This document shows, in pieces, positions 57,835 through 64,000 of a DNA stretch of 64,000 bases. Source of the DNA: Ophiura sarsii (taxonomy: Eukaryota > Echinodermata > Ophiuroidea > Amphilepidida > Ophiuridae); NCBI GenBank assembly GCA_035610835.1, contig CM069457.1, positions 43,937,319 to 44,001,318 on the forward strand. The letters run 5' to 3'. The first letter of the stretch is position 1. Every line of letters starts with the position of its first letter. The notes below the pieces were generated by a model, which worked only from the letters and a program-made list of their open reading frames with translations, was not told the origin of the DNA and ran no database searches. The translations under genes and the position numbers were made by a program.

Positions 57835-58680
57835 CGTCGCTGTTCTGACATACCGGCACATCACGAAAAACAGCGTTTTGAGAAAATCGTGTTTGAAAAT
57901 TTTCCAATTTTTAAAGACTTGTTAAAGAGCATTTACATCAAATGTCACTATCTTTGTCAAAGAACACTAATAGATATATACTTATGTTATAAATCTAAAT
58001 CTAAATCAATACTCAATAAAATTGTTTAAAGCAACATCTAATTGAGAAAAACAAAATGGCGAATGATGAGACAGACCAAATGAACTTAATCTACGTTACA
58101 TGCTTATTTACACCGGTTTGGAAACTTTCAATGGTTTTTGAATCTAAGACGGATGAAGGGAGGTTGTTCCAATCTGATATGGTATTTGCAAAAAAAGCTG
58201 TATTTATACACATTTTTGGATGCTTTGACTAATCGGAATTTCTTTGGGTGATATTGTCTAGTAGTCGTTGTAGTTTGACGTTGGATATGTTCTGGAATTG
58301 GGTTTCACATGTTTGTTATGAGCATGTTACAACAACAAATTGCAATTATTAATTAGGAGTAATTATGTCATAAAGTCATGTGCCGGTATGTCAGACAGTC
58401 CTACAGCGATATGCCAGTGATATGCCGGTATGTAGTTACATGGTGGTCTATGGCAGAATATCGTGATGTGCCGGTATGTCAGAATACAAAATGAGGTTTT
58501 CATGCCGGTATTATGTTAAAACCCTGGCATATGACACTAATTAGTGCGGTATCTAATTAATTAATTACCTTTTTGTCTCAATTTTTTGGAGAATAAAGAG
58601 TTTCACTTGTAGATCATAAAATGCAACTTAACTCATTTTGCCCAAAATAGCACATGTGCCGGTATGTCAGAACAGCGACG
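57835..58680. mobile_element. CGTCGCTG-ended element (right-arm copy)
   Basis: Counterpart of 6721-7566, including the LINE C-terminal remnant (58090-58291, minus strand). Confidence 0.65.
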
Positions 58681-59023
58681 ATGTAAATGCGTAGTAAAAT
58701 GTAATGGATTGAAAGGAGCGAGAGAGGGACAGCGATAGTGAAGAGACAGTATTGAATCACTGCTCTGGTAGTGTATTGTTAGTTCATATTCAATTGTGTG
58801 CTTTGTAATATAATTTACGGAAGTTCATTATATGGTTTTATCATTGAGATTACAAGAAATATGCCAGGCAAATCATTGTAGTCTTTGAAAGAGTGTGTTG
58901 GCATAGTGGAATATTGTAAGGCATCCTTGAACGGGTCCCTAGCTTATGCCTTTGCCACAAAAATGTCTTGTATGGTGTTTTTTTAAATATTGTCACTGTT
59001 AAAGTTTTCATTGTATTTTGTAG

Positions 59024-59178
59024 TAGATAACCACCAGACTAGTCAAGCAAGAGTCAGGTATATGAAACAATTTCTAGGAGACACTTGGAATCCTTTTAAT
59101 AAGAACTCTAAGTTCTGTATAAAGCAACAATTGTGGCATTGCTCACCAAAAGAGATTGTTAACCCTGATACTTGCTAA
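59024..59178 (+). CDS. Orphan terminal-exon candidate, 50 codons
   Basis: A pyrimidine-rich tract and TTTTGTAG precede an open frame: DNHQTSQARVRYMKQFLGDT, WNPFNKNSKFCIKQQLWHC, SPKEIVNPDTC, then TAA at 59176-59178. The composition is protein-like, with three Cys and Trp residues, which is unusual for chance ORFs in this AT-rich DNA. I recognise no family. No upstream exon is evident. It could be the last exon of a gene, an alternative end, or a piece of an unrecognised transposon. Confidence 0.3.
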
Positions 59179-59803
59179 ATAGATGGCCTACCTTTTTCAC
59201 CAAATAAGTAATGTTAAAAAATATCCGAATATTAAGATTTAAATGGTTATCTGGTCAAACTTGAACGATATATTACGGTATACTGTCTTGGCTCATAACC
59301 AAAATGCGAAAAAGATTGCTCTTTTTCCACACTGAACAGGGCAGTCGGTTTTCCAGAAAAGAAAAGAAAAGCCCAATCTACTATGTGTAACTGAATTTAG
59401 ATTATATTATGGAGAGGCTGGTTTATGTCACTATTATCAGCAATAAGTTATAGAGAAAGTACACATTCACAGTATGGATTGTTATTATTTTGGTTCAACA
59501 ATTTCAATGCAAAAATTGACATCATGAAATAAGTTTTGAAAGAGCAATAAGAACATCAATTATCAGTAATGACAATTTTGTGTGCTTGGCATAATAATAA
59601 AAAAAGGTTTTTGTTTCATTTCAATTTTGGAATAGCTGGGTGTATGTAGTTTTGATTGCAATTAAAACTTCTTTTGACTTGTCTTTGACAAGGCATACCA
59701 GGGATACACTTTAACCTCAAATAGCGTTGTCTCAGTTGTAGATATGGAATTAAACATCCAAAGCACGGTCGGAATTGAATTAATCTGGAAATCAAGCTAA
59801 ATA

Positions 59804-60332
59804 CGAGGAGGTATCAAACAGTTTTAGAAATCACCCGGAAGTGAAGGAGCCAGAAACTTCATGTTGATATGTGATCCTTCCTTCAGGCATCTTAACAAAG
59901 TCCCTGTGCAAAGTTACACATTTCTCCCACTATTTATTACCTGTCCAAAGACCGCCATTGTATAGATCCTCAGATTGACCGCCATTGATTGATTCTCAGA
60001 TTGCCTAAGATTGTGTTATTCCAAAAACAGCAATAAATATTTTAAAGTTTTGCCAGAAAGGGGTCAAAGGTCATCGCAAACAAGCTTGGTGACAATAATC
60101 TTATGGGTAACATTGGGTGTACACAGACAATATGAGGATATCTGAGAATCATTCAATGGCGGTCAATCTGAGAATTTCTACAATGGCGGTCTGTGGACAG
60201 GTAATAAATAGTAGGAGAAATGTGTAACTTTGCACATGGACTTTGTAAAGATGTCTGAAGGATCACATATCAAAATGAAGTTCTGGCTCTTTCACTTCTG
60301 GGTGATTTCTAAAACTTGTTGATACCCCCTCG
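59804..60332. mobile_element. Mariner-type foldback MITE (right-arm copy)
   Basis: Counterpart of 5069-5597, with TA on both sides. Confidence 0.8.
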
Positions 60333-60582
60333 TATAATGTAGGCCAATGCATCATTTAGGCCTATAACCTTTTTTCCGCACCGAGTAATGACACCGTGAA
60401 AATAAGTTATAGGTATTTATCCTGCAAGTTTTACCAACCTAAAGAGCAATTTAATGATTAAAATCGGTGCCTTCCATTTATTTTGTGTTTTATCTTTATA
60501 AATGGAATCATGTTGAGCATGGTTTATCCCTTTTAAAGGGAATTTGTATTCAGTCTTTATTAATCAGCCTTCATACAATATA

Positions 60583-61076
60583 CGAGGGGCATTCAATACA
60601 TACCTGCAATCATTGAAAATCTCTGATCCGTGACAGGTGTCAATAAAAAAAACTTATGATACTTAAACTGTAAGTCGTACTCCTTTCTCACGGAGAATTT
60701 CAAACATGTGGGACATTTTTATCATGTAATGTCAGTACTTTAAACATCATGGTCTCTCTGGGCACAGTAAATTGACAAGAATCACCATTATAAATCAAGC
60801 GCCAATATTAACACTGTTTTACGCATGTGTCTTAATGCATACCATAAACTTGTCTTTCAAATTTCCCGGCATTGTGACATTTAATTCCCTAACCAGTGCC
60901 CTGAGATCACGGTATTCACAGTGCTGAAATGTAATGATAAAAATGACCTACTTGTTCGAAAAATTCTGTGAGAAAAGAGTAAGACTTACAGTTTAAGTAT
61001 CATGAGTTTATTTTACTGACACGTGTCACGGTTCAGAGATTTTTAATGGTTGCAGGTATTTATTGAATGTCCCTCG
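60583..61076. mobile_element. Mariner-type MITE (right-arm copy)
   Basis: Counterpart of 4325-4818. Confidence 0.75.
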
Positions 61077-63007
61077 GAGATATCGTCACACAAATGATAC
61101 TGTTGACATTATCATAGTTTTAAATACGAGCAATGATTCGAATAGGTCCTAAACAGTGCGCGAGAGTGACTTCGTTCGTCAGTATTATTATAGTGTAGAT
61201 CAGGCCCGTAACCAGGATTTCTTTCTGGCACGATTTTTTTTCTCAAAACTTTTAGGCGATAAAAGAACAACAGAGGGCAGTTGCTATTTGTCACAAATTT
61301 AAAATTACTAAGAGATGCGTGAAGTGACTACAGTATCACGTCGTTTGAGAGGTTCGTGTGCTGAGCATACTCAACAACGCTCGAACGCTGATGAGCGGTA
61401 GCACTACCGCTGGCAATCGCTACGAGTGTCACATTAGCTGGCCACCGCTACGAGTGTCACATTAGCTGGCCACCGCTACGAGTGTCACATTAGCTCCGAC
61501 CTATGTGTTTCTATGGCATAATGATCGCGGGGGAGCCATTGTATTATTATGTCATTTAAAGGGACATTAAGTGGTGTTGAAAAATTTAAATGTTTAAAAA
61601 TTTACTTCAGAATTCAAGATGAACATTAAACATTGCCGTTATTGTTGTTTCTACTAACAAAACACAGCAAAACTTGATTAAAACAATATCATCGCTATTT
61701 GTTGTAAATCGCCCTCTATGCAAATATGGTTCGCGTTATGTATCACGCGTACTGCAGTGGGGTACTGTCGGACGTAAAATGCTCGTCCCGGATGTACGAG
61801 CATTTTTGAATCGACGTTTACTTGTACAAAGAGAGCTGATTTTTCTTAATCCTTATAGGTGTAAGTTCATACATGTAATACAATTATACAAATATACTAA
61901 TCTCAGTTTTTATCATAATTGAGGGCGCAGCCTCCAACACATCTCTTACGTATAAGAGAGTTGGAGCATTACGGAGTATACTCATCGATTTAGTTGGCTA
62001 TTTGTTTATGCCATTGACACTTTGTATACACTACAATTGTAATAGAATAGGCCTATGTCAAATACTTTCATCATTTACATTTTCATTACTTTTATTATAT
62101 ACATTTTTTTTTGCTATGTATGCCCACATAGTATATCATCAATCACGACAGTATGTGGATATCTTTACACGTATTCATATAATTGTCAACGTTTATAATA
62201 TTACTCAAATTATAATTAGAGAATAAAGGTATTGTTTTTAGACCGTACCCGTGTTATATTCTCTGACATAAATGCGGACGATAGTATTATTTTAAGTAGA
62301 ACAACGACGCCGCAGTTCAACGCATTTATGTCAGACAATATAACACGGGTACGGTCTAAAAACAATTCCTTTATTCTCATTCTTAAACAATCATACTTTA
62401 GACATATCAAAGAAATAAGTACATTTTATTGTCCACATTTGACAACTTTTACCCCTGCTAGGATCGAATAACCCACAAAAATTCCATTCAATCACATGCG
62501 ATGAGTAAACCATGCGTAAGCGTCGTGGCGCCGGCATAAACGCATGAAAAGCGCTAAAGACGCACTGCAGAAGTGCGCGTTATGGAACAAACCACGCATT
62601 GTGAAGATCGGGCGCACTGTTAAAACGTAAGCCCCACCTCCCTGTGTTAAGTTGTCTCATCTAGATGTCGCCGATTTCTCTGAGAACCAATGAGATTGCT
62701 TAAACTTTCTTAGCTGTTTAAGAATTTTAAATAATAGTGGCACAAACAGGACTGGTTACGTATACATTTGAAAATGGCGTCGTTGTAACCTGTTCCACTT
62801 AATATAAAACTATCGCCCAATTTTTGTCAGACAATATAACACGGGTACGGTATAAAAACAATATCTTTATTCTCATTCTTAAAAGTCATACTTTATACAT
62901 TTATAATCAAAATTGAAACTTTAATTACCCACACTTGTCAACTTTTACACGTTGGTATCGAATAACCCCAAAACATTCCATCCAATCCCGTGCGGTGAGT
63001 ACGCCAT
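61077..63007. other. Non-coding DNA with tandem and foldback repeats
   Basis: Counterpart of 2389-4324: three 28-bp repeats near 61411-61495, the hairpin near 61776-61806 and the 160-bp foldback at about 62219-62378. The 82-codon ORF at 61674-61922 spans the hairpin and has no recognisable motif. Confidence 0.6.
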
Positions 63008-63107
63008 NNNNNNNNNNNNNNNNNNNNNNNNNNNNNNNNNNNNNNNNNNNNNNNNNNNNNNNNNNNNNNNNNNNNNNNNNNNNNNNNNNNNNNNNNNNNN
63101 NNNNNNN
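63008..63107. other. Assembly gap of 100 N between C3 and C4
   Basis: The duplicated arm stops at this gap. On C1 the sequence that should follow (below 2389) is different from C4, so the C3-C4 join is doubtful. Confidence 0.98.
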
Positions 63108-63541
63108 TACAGATGAAAGATTGAAAAGGGGTATATATGAACCGCAATTGTTGACGTTTTCACGAAAATGACGTTATCACACGGTCAACATTTTGGCACC
63201 CCTTCCTAAATTGTTTGTACAGCCGAAATAATATACGTACCAATTTATAAAGCTGTATCAAAAATGTCACGATAAGGCCTTAAATCTAGTTACCGTAACA
63301 GACTACACGATGCATGCATAGAGAGAGATACACTTTCATTTTCAATTATGAGTGTACCATCAATTTTTTTAGAAATGAGAGCTTAGAGCATTTTAAATGA
63401 GCATATTGAGGGAATGTAATGAATGAATCAATTGAAAGTTTGACATGTTTATGCTCAATATATCCCTTTTTGAATAACGAAATTGTTGCTAAGTTGTACA
63501 TACTACTCTGGACACCACCCCTACTATGTATATTTACTGGG
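63108..63541. other. Start of contig C4, nothing recognised
   Basis: Short contig segment without ORFs of note. No match to the other three contigs was seen apart from the MITE that follows. Confidence 0.5.
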
Positions 63542-63545
63542 TTAA

Positions 63546-63877
63546 AGGCATAGTGTGCGATCTTTCCCATGGGACGATCTCTATCCTTTATTATTTTTTT
63601 TTTTAAATGTCCTTGCACATTTACATATCATAAATCATAAATATATTCTGAGTTACAGATGGATACAATTCCATTAATCCAATATCATGGTTTAAAGAGG
63701 TTGCAAATAGATTGTCCTCATAGGATAGGAATCATATTGTCAGGCACATAAACACTATAAACATGTGATTTGATTCGATATTAAACATATTTGGCATGAT
63801 CACAGTATTTTTTGTTACATTTTATTTTCATAAACAAGATATAGGGCGACCCATTAAAAATATCTCATACTATGCCT
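63546..63877. mobile_element. TTAA-type foldback MITE, diverged copy
   Basis: TTAA flanks (63542-63545, 63878-63881), left end AGGCATAGTGTGCGATCTTT, right end ATATCTCATACTATGCC. The right arm is more decayed than the left and the central stem is lost. Confidence 0.75.
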
Positions 63878-64000
63878 TTAACTTTTCCAATTCTGACAAC
63901 CTCTCTGAGGCACTTCGGAACTGCTGATATGTCCCAACTAAGCAGATTCGTCTGTATTTGTATAGAATAGTGAGCTGTATTAGCAAAGAGTAACAAATAT

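Larger units (their letters stand above)
54370..63007. repeat. Right arm of the 8.6-kb inverted duplication (partner 2389-11034)
   Basis: Reverse-complement counterpart of 2389-11034, ending exactly at the gap at 63008. This copy continues unbroken from the upstream sialyltransferase exons, so it is the better-anchored version of the locus. Confidence 0.9.

Noticed and set aside
2389..63007. A giant natural palindrome with a 43-kb centre
   Set aside because: All match ends coincide with contig ends, and a simple contig reordering explains both inverted overlaps. It is kept only as a less likely alternative.

Overview
The window looks like AT-rich nuclear DNA of an animal, most likely a marine invertebrate deuterostome. 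Genes are split by GT-AG introns. A vertebrate-type ST6GalNAc sialyltransferase and a Rho-type GTPase are present, and much of the rest is transposons (tRNA-derived SINEs, RTE-like and CR1/L2-like LINEs, mariner/Tc1, hAT and TTAA-type MITEs). The deuterostome placement is inferred from the sialyltransferase type; nothing in the window names a species.

Three 100-N gaps divide the window into four contigs: C1 = 1-11034, C2 = 11135-34365, C3 = 34466-63007, C4 = 63108-64000. C1 2389-11034 is an almost identical inverted copy of C3 54370-63007. C1 1-380 is an inverted copy of C2 11135-11514. Every one of these matches runs to a contig end. The simplest reading is overlapping contigs that were not merged and were placed in the wrong order. 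The likely true order is C3(+), then C1 reverse-complemented, then C2(+). All genes and repeats in the 8.6-kb arms are therefore listed twice but are probably single loci or two alleles.

Genes. (1) A divergent RhoA-like GTPase lies on the minus strand (exons 18884-19021, 17942-18091, 11398-11700). Two introns sit at the positions I recall for RhoA. The protein has a poly-lysine tail and no CAAX box, and its start is cut off by a satellite array. (2) An ST6GalNAc-type sialyltransferase lies on the plus strand in C3 (six recognised exons, 35003-56840). It has a type II membrane anchor and motifs L, S and VS. One exon between 43644 and 53679 is not found. In the inferred order the two genes converge. 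(3) Two weak candidates are an unrecognised exon at 45139-45330 with a decayed 3' part at 46074-46469, and an orphan terminal exon at 59024-59178.

Repeats. A head-to-tail satellite of 215-bp units fills 19023-34365 (about 71 copies). Roughly the first 55 show no change of length, and each unit carries a 14-bp-arm hairpin. The sialyltransferase introns hold two unusual transposons. One (37765-40275) has an 8-bp target duplication and, at both ends, arrays of about ten palindromes built on CCAGTATCG/CGATACTGG. The other (50253-51559) has long terminal inverted repeats made of exact 40-bp units. Other elements are nested inside one another, notably in intron 2 of the GTPase gene.
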